In this document: positions 1 to 7,558 of the stretch, piece after piece
Numbering within the stretch: the first letter of the stretch is position 1
Layout of the letters: every line of letters begins with the position of its first letter
Assembly: GCA_947502975.1 (NCBI GenBank)
Contig: CANNBV010000001.1
Coordinates: 372,001 to 436,000, forward strand
Length of the DNA stretch: 64,000 nucleotides
Reading direction: 5' to 3'
From: an uncultured Flavobacteriaceae bacterium
GTDB taxonomy: Bacteria > Bacteroidota > Bacteroidia > Flavobacteriales > Flavobacteriaceae
The notes under the pieces: model-generated
Told to the model about the DNA's origin: nothing
The model's input: the letters and a program-made list of their open reading frames with translations, nothing else
The model's database searches: none
Position numbers and translations under genes: made by a program

Positions 1-507
1 TTCTTTGATTGACCTTCTAATAAATGTGGAAGATAATTGCATGATAGGCGCGTCTACAAAATGGATTTTTTTATGATTATGGAATTGTGTTTGAATGGTG
101 TTTTCTGAAATTCTAGGATAAACATAAATATCATGACCTTCTAGAATAAGCTCATAATTCTTCCATTTATGGAAACTTTTCAAATTATCCTCACCCATAA
201 TTAGTGCGAATTCATGGTCGGGATATTTTTCTTGCAAATAGGCTAATGTGTTTATCGTGTAATTAGGCTGAGGTAGACCAAACTCAATATCACTAGGCTT
301 TAATTTGGTGAAATCCTTAGTAGCCTGATATACCATTTCTAAACGTTGATAATTATCTAACAGAGAATCTTTCTTTTTGAAAGGATTATGAGGTGTGACC
401 ACAAACCATATTTGGTCTAAGTCGCTATGTTCAGCCATGTGATTCCCAATCACTAAATGTCCAATATGAATGGGGTTAAAAGAACCAAAAAATAATCCAA
501 CCTTCAT
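1..507 (-). CDS. nadD: nicotinate-nucleotide adenylyltransferase, partial (C-terminus off window)
   Basis: Transfers AMP from ATP to nicotinate mononucleotide in NAD synthesis (cytoplasm). The frame opens with ATG at 507 and reads MKVGLFFGSFNPIHIGH; GSFNPIHIGH is the nucleotidyltransferase motif (consensus FNP.H.GH). Near the window edge it reads SSTFIRRS, the conserved ISSTxIR motif of NadD, so only the last part of the protein is missing. The start lies 9 bp after the gmk stop, so it is probably the last gene of a yicC-gmk-nadD transcript. Family assignment is firm; the end is not visible. Confidence 0.93.
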   Translation of the reverse strand, partial: MKVGLFFGSFNPIHIGHLVIGNHMAEHSDLDQIWFVVTPHNPFKKKDSLLDNYQRLEMVYQATKDFTKLKPSDIEFGLPQPNYTINTLAYLQEKYPDHEFALIMGEDNLKSFHKWKNYELILEGHDIYVYPRISENTIQTQFHNHKKIHFVDAPIMQLSSTFIRRSIKE

Positions 508-516
508 TAACAGAAA

Positions 517-1101
517 TTAAGAGTTTATAAATTGCGCTACCTGTTTTTCGGCTTCTAGAAGTGCATTTTCTAGATTATCATTTACAATAATGGTATCAAA
601 TAGGGGAGCAGTAGCTAATTCTGCAGAAGCCTTAGCAACGCGCATATTTATTTTATCGTCGCTTTCAGTTTTGCGTTTTTTTAGCCTTATTTTGAGTTCG
701 TCAATACTAGGAGGTTTAACAAAAACAGCTAAAGTTTCATTAGGAAATTTACGTTTTATACGAAGACCTCCAGATACGTCAATATCAAAAATCACATTTT
801 TCCCTAGTGCCCAAATACGTTCTACTTCAGTTTTAAGAGTTCCGTAAAAATTATCACGATATACTTCTTCCCATTCTAGAAATTCCTCATTTTTAATTTT
901 TGATTTAAACGCCTTTGCTGATAAAAAATAGTAGTCTTTACCATCAATTTCCTGACCGCGTTTGTCTCTAGAGGTAGCAGATATTGAAAATTCTAAATTT
1001 AAATGGTCAATACCTAATAAATGCCTAACAATGGTAGTTTTCCCAGAACCTGATGGTGCTGAAAATACGATGAGTTTGCCTTGTTTTTTTTCTTTAGTCA
1101 T
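517..1101 (-). CDS. gmk: guanylate kinase
   Basis: Phosphorylates GMP to GDP with ATP in the cytoplasm. At 194 residues it has the normal length. The P-loop APSGSGKT lies at about residues 15-22, followed by the GMP-binding SATSRDKRGQEIDGKDYYF region and the EWEEVYRDNFYGT segment typical of guanylate kinases. It sits between yicC and nadD on the same strand, with spacers of 54 and 9 bp. The yicC-gmk-nadD order is common in Bacteroidota, which supports co-transcription. Confidence 0.97.
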   Translation of the reverse strand: MTKEKKQGKLIVFSAPSGSGKTTIVRHLLGIDHLNLEFSISATSRDKRGQEIDGKDYYFLSAKAFKSKIKNEEFLEWEEVYRDNFYGTLKTEVERIWALGKNVIFDIDVSGGLRIKRKFPNETLAVFVKPPSIDELKIRLKKRKTESDDKINMRVAKASAELATAPLFDTIIVNDNLENALLEAEKQVAQFINS

Positions 1102-1120
1102 GTTTAATTTTACTGAATAC

Positions 1121-1144
1121 TGAAACTGAAACTGAGACTGAGAC
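1121..1144. repeat. short hexanucleotide tandem repeat between yicC and gmk
   Basis: Four consecutive six-base units, TGAAAC twice then TGAGAC twice, sit in the 54-bp spacer between the yicC stop and the gmk start. No coding role is seen. Tract-length change could alter the gmk leader, but that is only inference. Confidence 0.6.
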
Positions 1145-1155
1145 TGGAAACTATA

Positions 1156-2013
1156 TTAAAGGACATTCAATAATTGTTCCTTAATTTTTTCTAGCTCATC
1201 TTTCATCTGAACTACCAATTGTTGCATTGGGGCGTAATTACTTTTAGATCCAATAGTGTTTATTTCTCTTCCCATTTCTTGACTAATAAACCCAAGTTTT
1301 TTTCCGTTTGAATCTTTGGAGTTAATGGATTCTGTAAAGTAATTTAAGTGGTTTTTTAAGCGTACTTTTTCTTCGGTAATATCAAATTTTTCAATGTAAT
1401 ATACAAGCTCTTGTTCAAAGCGGTTTTCGTCATATTTTTCTCGTAGTTCTGCAACACCTTTTTTAAGTCGTTCCCTTACACCTTCTACGCGTTCAGGATC
1501 CATTTCAATAACTTTATCAAGAATATTTCCTATACTAACAACGCGATTATTAAAATCTTTTTCTAAAACCGTTCCTTCATTCAATCTGTGTTTTATCAAA
1601 TCTTCAGTAGCTAAATCTATGCTGTTAGAAATTGCAGTCCACTCACTTTCATCAATTTCTTCTCTTACGGTATTTAATGCATCTGGAAATCTAACGGCCA
1701 TTTCTAAAAGTTTTGCAGCATCAGCATCCACAATGTCTTTTAGTTGAGACATATATTGTTTTACGACAGGTGTGTTTATTTGGGTTGAAGTATCTTCAGC
1801 AGTGGCTTCAACAAAAATAGAAAAATCGATTTTACCACGAACTAACTTATCGGCCAATAACTTTCTAATGGTTAATTCCTTCTCTCTATAGATTGAAGGC
1901 ATACGTGCATTTAAGTCTAAATTTTTACTGTTAAGAGATTTTAGCTCAATAGTAATTTTTTTTGTTGGTAGTTGTAAAACAGATTTTCCATAACCTGTCA
2001 TTGAATAAATCAT
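1156..2013 (-). CDS. YicC/YloC family endoribonuclease
   Basis: YicC-family proteins are hexameric endoribonucleases involved in RNA turnover. I place the start at the internal ATG at 2013 because the protein then begins MIYSMTGYGK, the near-universal family N-terminus; the upstream extension to 2052 adds 13 unlike residues. The resulting 285 residues match the family length. The C-terminal end, with FISQEMGREINTIGSK and the following helix, is the conserved DUF1732 region. It is first in a yicC-gmk-nadD run and divergent from the FGE-like gene at 2151. Confidence 0.92.
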   Translation of the reverse strand: MIYSMTGYGKSVLQLPTKKITIELKSLNSKNLDLNARMPSIYREKELTIRKLLADKLVRGKIDFSIFVEATAEDTSTQINTPVVKQYMSQLKDIVDADAAKLLEMAVRFPDALNTVREEIDESEWTAISNSIDLATEDLIKHRLNEGTVLEKDFNNRVVSIGNILDKVIEMDPERVEGVRERLKKGVAELREKYDENRFEQELVYYIEKFDITEEKVRLKNHLNYFTESINSKDSNGKKLGFISQEMGREINTIGSKSNYAPMQQLVVQMKDELEKIKEQLLNVL

Positions 2014-2150
2014 ACAAAATGTTTTAGATATGCAAAGGTAATTATGAAACAATGAAAACGGGTAAAATTGTGTAAAAAAAACACTTTACAGATGAAGCTA
2101 ATAGTATTTACAATAATTAATAAATACTTTTGATAAAAATTTAATGTTCA

Positions 2151-3299
2151 ATGCGTGTAACATATTTAAGGTATTTAGGGTTCGTTTTTTTTACATTAAC
2201 AGGTGTTTTAGCTTGTAAGGAAAAGGGTGAGGAAAAAATCAAGACTACTGATAAGTTAAAAGAAATTCCTAAAACAGAAAAGAAGATAGTATATAAAGCT
2301 ATTGATAAAGCTACAATGGACAGTCTTAGAGCAAATCCACCTAAAGGTATGGTATGGATACCAGCTGGTACTTTTTTACAAGGAGCTGTATCACAGGATA
2401 GCGAAGCTATGGCTCATGAAAAACCACAACATCCAGTTACTGTAAATGGCTTTTTTATGAATGAAACCGAAGTAACTAATGCTGAGTTCAAGACTTTTGT
2501 TGATGAAACGGGATACATAACCGTTGCAGAAAGAGCTATAGATTGGGAAGAGATGAAAAAGCAATTACCAGCAGACACTCCGAAACCACATGATTCTATA
2601 CTACAGCCAGGGTCCTTAATGTTTAAGAAAACAAAATCCTCAGTCCCAAATTTATACGATTTTTCGCAGTGGTGGCGATGGACGATTGGTGTGAATTGGA
2701 GACACCCAAGTGGTAAGAATTCAGATATTATCGGAAAGGATGATTATCCCGTAGTACATATTAGTTATGAAGATGCTATAGCATATTGCAAATGGTCTGG
2801 ACGACGATTACCAACAGAAGCAGAATGGGAATATGCTGCCAGAGGGAAACAAAAAAATACAATTTATTTTTGGGGAGATGACAAATCTAAGCTTTCAAAA
2901 ATGGTAAATAGTTGGGAAGGAGAATTTCCTGTAAAAAACACTTTAGATGATGGTTATGAAAGAACGGCTCCGGTAAAGACTTATACACCAAATTCTTTTG
3001 GACTATTTGAAATGGCTGGAAATGTTTGGGAGATTACAGCAGATTTATATAATCTTGATTATTACAATCAATTAGCATCTTCAGGTACTGTTACAGATAA
3101 TCCTAAAGGGGCAACAAAAGCTTATAACCCCAATAATCCATTGATTGAAGAGGTTATCATAAAAGGAGGCTCTTTTTTGTGTAGCGATTCGTATTGTGCT
3201 AGCTATAGATTATCCTCTAGAATGGGTACTAGTAAAGATTCATCTTCAGAACATGTTGGTTTTAGAACTGTTGCCACACCAGAAATGCTCTTAGATTAA
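2151..3299 (+). CDS. formylglycine-generating enzyme family (SUMF1) lipoprotein
   Basis: SUMF1-fold protein, probably a cell-envelope lipoprotein: residues 1-21 are a signal peptide ending in GVLAC (Cys22). The SUMF1 domain runs from about residue 65 (GMVWIPAGTF) to the end, with RRLPTEAEWEYAARG in the middle. The closing segment has GGSFLC then YC, placing Cys344 and Cys349 five apart, exactly like the two copper-binding catalytic cysteines of true sulfatase-activating FGE; most SUMF1-fold relatives lack them. A genuine oxidase converting a sulfatase cysteine to formylglycine is therefore plausible. No sulfatase is visible in the window. Its 3' end overlaps the convergent DUF1080 gene by 4 bp. 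Confidence 0.85.
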   Translation: MRVTYLRYLGFVFFTLTGVLACKEKGEEKIKTTDKLKEIPKTEKKIVYKAIDKATMDSLRANPPKGMVWIPAGTFLQGAVSQDSEAMAHEKPQHPVTVNGFFMNETEVTNAEFKTFVDETGYITVAERAIDWEEMKKQLPADTPKPHDSILQPGSLMFKKTKSSVPNLYDFSQWWRWTIGVNWRHPSGKNSDIIGKDDYPVVHISYEDAIAYCKWSGRRLPTEAEWEYAARGKQKNTIYFWGDDKSKLSKMVNSWEGEFPVKNTLDDGYERTAPVKTYTPNSFGLFEMAGNVWEITADLYNLDYYNQLASSGTVTDNPKGATKAYNPNNPLIEEVIIKGGSFLCSDSYCASYRLSSRMGTSKDSSSEHVGFRTVATPEMLLD

Positions 3300-4204
3300 T
3301 ATATACAAGATTCTGGCTTGTCTTTGACGTAATAGGACTTGTAGTTTTTTGCTTTTGGATCTTTACAACCGCATAAATCGAGTAACTCTAAATTTTTAAA
3401 ATCTATCGGATGACTTTCAGCTTGTAAAGAAATATAACCTTCAGTTAAAATTTCTTCTGCCTTGTCTTTCCAATCTTCAGGATTCATACCCCAATTTTCC
3501 CAATGCTCTCCTAAATAATATTTGTTTTTCCCTGTTTTTCCTATTTGGGGTCTTTCAAATTGTAAAACAGTGTCATTTTCTATAATAAATATCATGGACT
3601 CTCCTCCTAAAACGATGGCTTCAGCATTTACCCAACGATCTCCAAAAAATGTTTTAGAGTTTGATGAAATGCAATGATCATAATTAATTGTGTCACCCAT
3701 CACAACTGCAGTACCAGGCGTGCAAACATTTCCAGTGGTTCGTTCTTTATTATCTTCTAAACCTCCTAAAAGTTGTAACTCAACAGAAACAGGAAAATTT
3801 TGATTAAAGGCATTACTATCTGCGGATTGAGAATGCAACATCACACCACTGTTTCTAACGTTCCAATGCGAGCCTCCTTTTGTTTGGCTTCCAGTAAATC
3901 TATAGTCAAATTTTATTTTATAATATGAAAAAGGGGTGTTGTAATAGATATGAGCAAATTTATCATCAAAAGTTTCATAATTGTCATAGCTAATACGGAG
4001 CATACTATCTTGCACTAAAAAGGTGTTTTTGTAGTTTTTGTTCAGATCTTCTCCAGTAAACTTGATCGTCCAATTGGATAAATCTTTTCCGTTGAAAAGT
4101 GAGATCCACTCTTCAGAATCTGGATTATTAGGTTGTACTTTCTTTTCAGATTTACATGAAATAAAAACACTAACGATTAAGATTATAAGACTCTTGAATT
4201 TCAT
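3296..4204 (-). CDS. DUF1080 (3-keto-disaccharide hydrolase-like) lipoprotein
   Basis: Secreted lipoprotein of 302 residues with a signal peptide ending FISC (Cys17). The body is a DUF1080/LamG-like jelly roll: EEWISLFNGKDLSNW at the start of the domain, the NSGVMLHSQ segment in the middle, and GYISLQAESHPIDFKNLELL at the end are all family hallmarks. Members occur in sugar-degradation loci, and some are reported to hydrolyse 3-keto-glycosides; the substrate here is unknown. A cysteine-rich tail (CGCKDPKAKNY) follows the domain. It is a single gene converging on the FGE-like gene with a 4-bp overlap. Confidence 0.85.
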   Translation of the reverse strand: MKFKSLIILIVSVFISCKSEKKVQPNNPDSEEWISLFNGKDLSNWTIKFTGEDLNKNYKNTFLVQDSMLRISYDNYETFDDKFAHIYYNTPFSYYKIKFDYRFTGSQTKGGSHWNVRNSGVMLHSQSADSNAFNQNFPVSVELQLLGGLEDNKERTTGNVCTPGTAVVMGDTINYDHCISSNSKTFFGDRWVNAEAIVLGGESMIFIIENDTVLQFERPQIGKTGKNKYYLGEHWENWGMNPEDWKDKAEEILTEGYISLQAESHPIDFKNLELLDLCGCKDPKAKNYKSYYVKDKPESCIY

Positions 4205-4331
4205 TTTTTGTAATGACGTTTTTGGTTTTGAATAGAAATGAAAAGTACAAATTAAAAATGATAGAGTGTAGTTCGCTATGAAATAGAATAGAAATTAGAT
4301 AATAATAGTCTACTTGATGTAACGTTTTAAA

Positions 4332-5678
4332 TTAAAAAAACAAAGACAATAAAGAGGCACAACCAAAACCTATTAGAGCTAATAATGTAGTCATAAGTGT
4401 CCAACTTTTAAAAGTTTGCTTTTCTGTGAGGCCTAAATATTTTCCAACGAGCCAAAAGCCACTATCATTAACATGAGACATGATACTGGCACCTGAGGCT
4501 ACGGCTATAACTAATAATGCTTTTTGAGGTTCTGAAATGGAATCCATTAAAAGTGGTGCAGTAAGTCCTGCTGCAGTAATCATAGCAACTGTAGCAGAGC
4601 CTTGTAACACCCTTACCAATGCGGCTGATAAAAATGCAAACAATAAAATACTCACGCCTTTATCAGCAAAGTAATTAGCTAGCATTTCTCCTGCTCCTGT
4701 ATTTACAAGCATTTGTTTGAATACACCCCCAGCACCAGTAATTAAAATGATAATACCTGCCGGAGCCATTGATTTGGTACTAATATCTAGCAATTGTTGC
4801 TTTGTAAATCCTCTTCTAATTCCTAGAGCATACCAAGCAATAAGATTTGCAATAATTAATGCCGAGAAGGGATGCCCAATCATCCCGAGCCATTCGCGTA
4901 CTTTTTGAGGTAATACTTCTTCACCAACTAATGGGCTGTTTATGATGGTATTTACAACTATAAGTAATATAGGAATTGCAATAATACTTACGATAATACC
5001 AACTGATGGTAAGCTCTTTTGCTTTTTCTCAATTATATCTTCTGAAGCAACTCCAGAAACTGGTATGCGTTTTGAAATATACCTTCCTAAAACGGGTCCA
5101 CACAAAATAGCAGTTGGTATACCAGCAATAAACCCAAAAAGAATAACCCAACCCAAATCTGCTTTTAAAATGTCTGCGACAGCAACAGGTCCAGGTGTGG
5201 GAGGAATGAACGTGTGCGTTATTGCTAAACCTGCCAATAAAGGAATTCCATATAATAAAATTGGTTTTTTTGTTTTCTTTTGAAGCGCATAAATCATTGG
5301 TACTAATATGATAAATGCTACTTCGAAAAATACTGGAATAGCTACAATAAACCCTGTGAGCATTAATGCCCAAGGCGAACGCTCAATTCCAAACTTGGAT
5401 AGCAATTTATTAGCCAATGCTTCTGCGCCGCCAGAATGTTCTAAAATTGCCCCAAAAATGCCACCTAGACCAACAACTACAGCTACAAAACCAAGTGTGT
5501 TTCCCATACCTTCTTGTACAGTTTTTACAATGGTTAGTGGTTCCATTCCAGATAATACGCCCACTAATATACTTGCCATTAATAAAGCTATGAACGCTTG
5601 AATTTTAAATCTTAAAATAAGAACGATAAGTAAAACTACACCTAAGAATACAGCTCCTAAAAGAGAAAAGTCAATCAT
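4332..5678 (-). CDS. gntP: gluconate:H+ symporter, GntP family
   Basis: Inner-membrane permease of the GntP family, importing gluconate (or a related aldonate) with protons. About 450 residues, hydrophobic throughout, with a dozen or more predicted membrane spans. Conserved blocks include FIPPTPGPVAVA, GLAITHTFIP and the C-terminal SHVNDSGFWLVGKYLGL, all typical of GntP. I chose the ATG at 5678 (MIDFSLLGAV), just after the gnd stop; the ATG at 5690 would overlap gnd by 10 bp and is equally possible. It closes the gntK-gnd-gntP run, so transport and catabolism of gluconate are encoded together. Confidence 0.93.
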   Translation of the reverse strand: MIDFSLLGAVFLGVVLLIVLILRFKIQAFIALLMASILVGVLSGMEPLTIVKTVQEGMGNTLGFVAVVVGLGGIFGAILEHSGGAEALANKLLSKFGIERSPWALMLTGFIVAIPVFFEVAFIILVPMIYALQKKTKKPILLYGIPLLAGLAITHTFIPPTPGPVAVADILKADLGWVILFGFIAGIPTAILCGPVLGRYISKRIPVSGVASEDIIEKKQKSLPSVGIIVSIIAIPILLIVVNTIINSPLVGEEVLPQKVREWLGMIGHPFSALIIANLIAWYALGIRRGFTKQQLLDISTKSMAPAGIIILITGAGGVFKQMLVNTGAGEMLANYFADKGVSILLFAFLSAALVRVLQGSATVAMITAAGLTAPLLMDSISEPQKALLVIAVASGASIMSHVNDSGFWLVGKYLGLTEKQTFKSWTLMTTLLALIGFGCASLLSLFF

Positions 5679-5680
5679 TA

Positions 5681-7078
5681 TTAATACCATTTAGTGTGAA
5701 AAAATTGCCCTTCAGGATCATTTACTTTTTGATAGGTATGGGCGCCAAAATAATCGCGCTGAGCTTGTATTAAGTTAGCTGGCAAACGTTCGGTTGTTAT
5801 GGCAATCCAGTAATTGTAAGCAGACCAAAAAGCATCAAAAGCTACACGATTAGATAAGCTATACGAAATACTCTTCTTAATTGCCTCCTCAGAAGACATC
5901 AATAATTCAAGGATAGTAGCATCTTCTATATAATTATCATTGTGTTTAAATATATTTATTGAAGTCTCCATGAACTCAGATCTAATGATACACCCATTAG
6001 TCCAAATACGTGCTATTTCAGATAGATTTAAATGCCAATGAAACTCTTTAGATGCCAATTTCATCAACTCAAAACCTTGATGATGATTTACAACTCTAGC
6101 AAAACGATAAGCGTTTTTTAAAACTGATGTGTCTACTGTAACCTCATGACTTGGACCTTTTTTTAGCTTCTTTGATAATTGTTTTCGTTGATCCTTAAAC
6201 GATGATATATAGCGCGCAAATACTGATGAAGACATCATGGTGTTTATAGCTCCCAAATCAAAAGCAGCCTTTGTTGACCAAGACCCTGTTCCCTTGTTGC
6301 CAGCTTTATCTAAAATAGTATCTAAAACAGATTCTCCATTTTCTTTTTTCTGAAGAATATCAATAGTAATTTCTAACAAATAGCTAGATATATCGGTTTT
6401 ATTCCATTCTGAAAATATCTGAGCAATGTCATCATTGGTTTTTGTTACAGAAAGTAATGCGTAGATCTCTGCTAATAATTGCATTTCAGCATACTCTATA
6501 CCATTATGAACCATTTTTATAAAATGACCAGAGCCTTCTTCTCCAACATATGTACAACATGTTTTTCCATGATTATCTTTAGCTGCAATAGCTTCTAAAA
6601 CAGGAGCAATTTTAGCATAACTATCTTTAGTTCCTCCAGGCATTATTGAAGGTCCTCTTCGAGCGCCTTCTTCTCCGCCAGAGACACCACAACCTACAAA
6701 ATTTATTTTTTCATTTTTTAAATATGTTACTCGCCTGTTGGTGGCTAAATAATGTGAATTCCCGCCGTCAATTAGAATATCACCTTCAGACAAAAACGGT
6801 AGCATAGCTTCAATAACACCATCAATAGCATTTCCAGCTTTAATCATGATCAGTATCTTTCTAGGCCGTTCTAAAGAATCTACAAAATTTTTAAGTTCTG
6901 TAAAGCCTTTAATATTCATGCTTTCATCGGTTCGTTTTAAAAAATCAGAAAGAACATGCGCTTCTCCTTGTTCTGTCCTGTTATAAACTGATAATGCAAA
7001 ACCTTTCTCTGCAATGTTAAGACTTAAGCTGCTTCCCATTACTCCTAACCCTATAACGCCTATGGTTGATTTGCTCAT
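5681..7078 (-). CDS. gnd: 6-phosphogluconate dehydrogenase (NADP+, decarboxylating)
   Basis: Oxidatively decarboxylates 6-phosphogluconate to ribulose 5-phosphate, making NADPH (cytoplasm). 465 residues, the normal full length. The Rossmann motif GLGVMGSSL is at residues 10-18, the substrate-binding segment GCGVSGGEEGARRGPSIMPGG follows, and the HFIKMVHNGIEYAEMQ and GTGSWS blocks are intact. The C-terminus ends with RDYFGAHTYQK and HTKWY as in characterised Gnd. Its start overlaps the gntK stop by 4 bp, so the two are translationally linked. Confidence 0.97.
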   Translation of the reverse strand: MSKSTIGVIGLGVMGSSLSLNIAEKGFALSVYNRTEQGEAHVLSDFLKRTDESMNIKGFTELKNFVDSLERPRKILIMIKAGNAIDGVIEAMLPFLSEGDILIDGGNSHYLATNRRVTYLKNEKINFVGCGVSGGEEGARRGPSIMPGGTKDSYAKIAPVLEAIAAKDNHGKTCCTYVGEEGSGHFIKMVHNGIEYAEMQLLAEIYALLSVTKTNDDIAQIFSEWNKTDISSYLLEITIDILQKKENGESVLDTILDKAGNKGTGSWSTKAAFDLGAINTMMSSSVFARYISSFKDQRKQLSKKLKKGPSHEVTVDTSVLKNAYRFARVVNHHQGFELMKLASKEFHWHLNLSEIARIWTNGCIIRSEFMETSINIFKHNDNYIEDATILELLMSSEEAIKKSISYSLSNRVAFDAFWSAYNYWIAITTERLPANLIQAQRDYFGAHTYQKVNDPEGQFFHTKWY

Positions 7079-7554
7079 TTTATTTTTGAAACAATAGTGT
7101 TTATAATATCTTCTGGTGACTTATATATATCTATATGAATGCCATAATTAGGTATTTCTAAATCTTTAAATTGTGCATTTAATAAATCTGAACTCATAAA
7201 ATGTCCACTACGCTTTTCAATGCGTTTTTTTATCAGACTTTTATTTCCTGATAAATATATCCAAATAATGGATTCGTATTTTGATGAAAGTAGTGTTCTA
7301 TAACTTTCCTTTAAAGCTGAACATGCTAAAACTGCTCCTTCCTCAATTGACCAGTGGCTTATGTTATCTGCCAATATTTGTAACCATGGCCATCTATCTT
7401 CATCATTTAAAGCCTGCTTATTAGTCATTTTATCAATATTCGATTTTGGATGAAAATCATCCGCATCGAAATATGGTAGATTAAGAGTTTTAGATAACTT
7501 TTTGCTTATGGTTGTTTTTCCGCATCCACTTACGCCCATCACCACAATAACCAT
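7075..7554 (-). CDS. gntK: gluconokinase
   Basis: Phosphorylates gluconate to 6-phosphogluconate, the Gnd substrate. 159 residues with the P-loop GVSGCGKTT at residues 7-15, then YFDADDFHP and NKQALNDEDRWPWL, the signature of the GntK/thermoresistant gluconokinase family, and ACSALKESYR further on. It overlaps gnd by 4 bp and starts 4 bp downstream of the GH3 lipoprotein gene, tying gluconate use to extracellular glycoside hydrolysis in one transcript. Confidence 0.96.
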   Translation of the reverse strand: MVIVVMGVSGCGKTTISKKLSKTLNLPYFDADDFHPKSNIDKMTNKQALNDEDRWPWLQILADNISHWSIEEGAVLACSALKESYRTLLSSKYESIIWIYLSGNKSLIKKRIEKRSGHFMSSDLLNAQFKDLEIPNYGIHIDIYKSPEDIINTIVSKIK

Positions 7555-7558
7555 ATCC

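Noticed and set aside
5029-5373. Second reading frame inside the gluconate permease gene
   Set aside because: It lies inside gntP in another frame with Cys/Trp-rich, non-protein-like composition; it is a shadow of the real gene.
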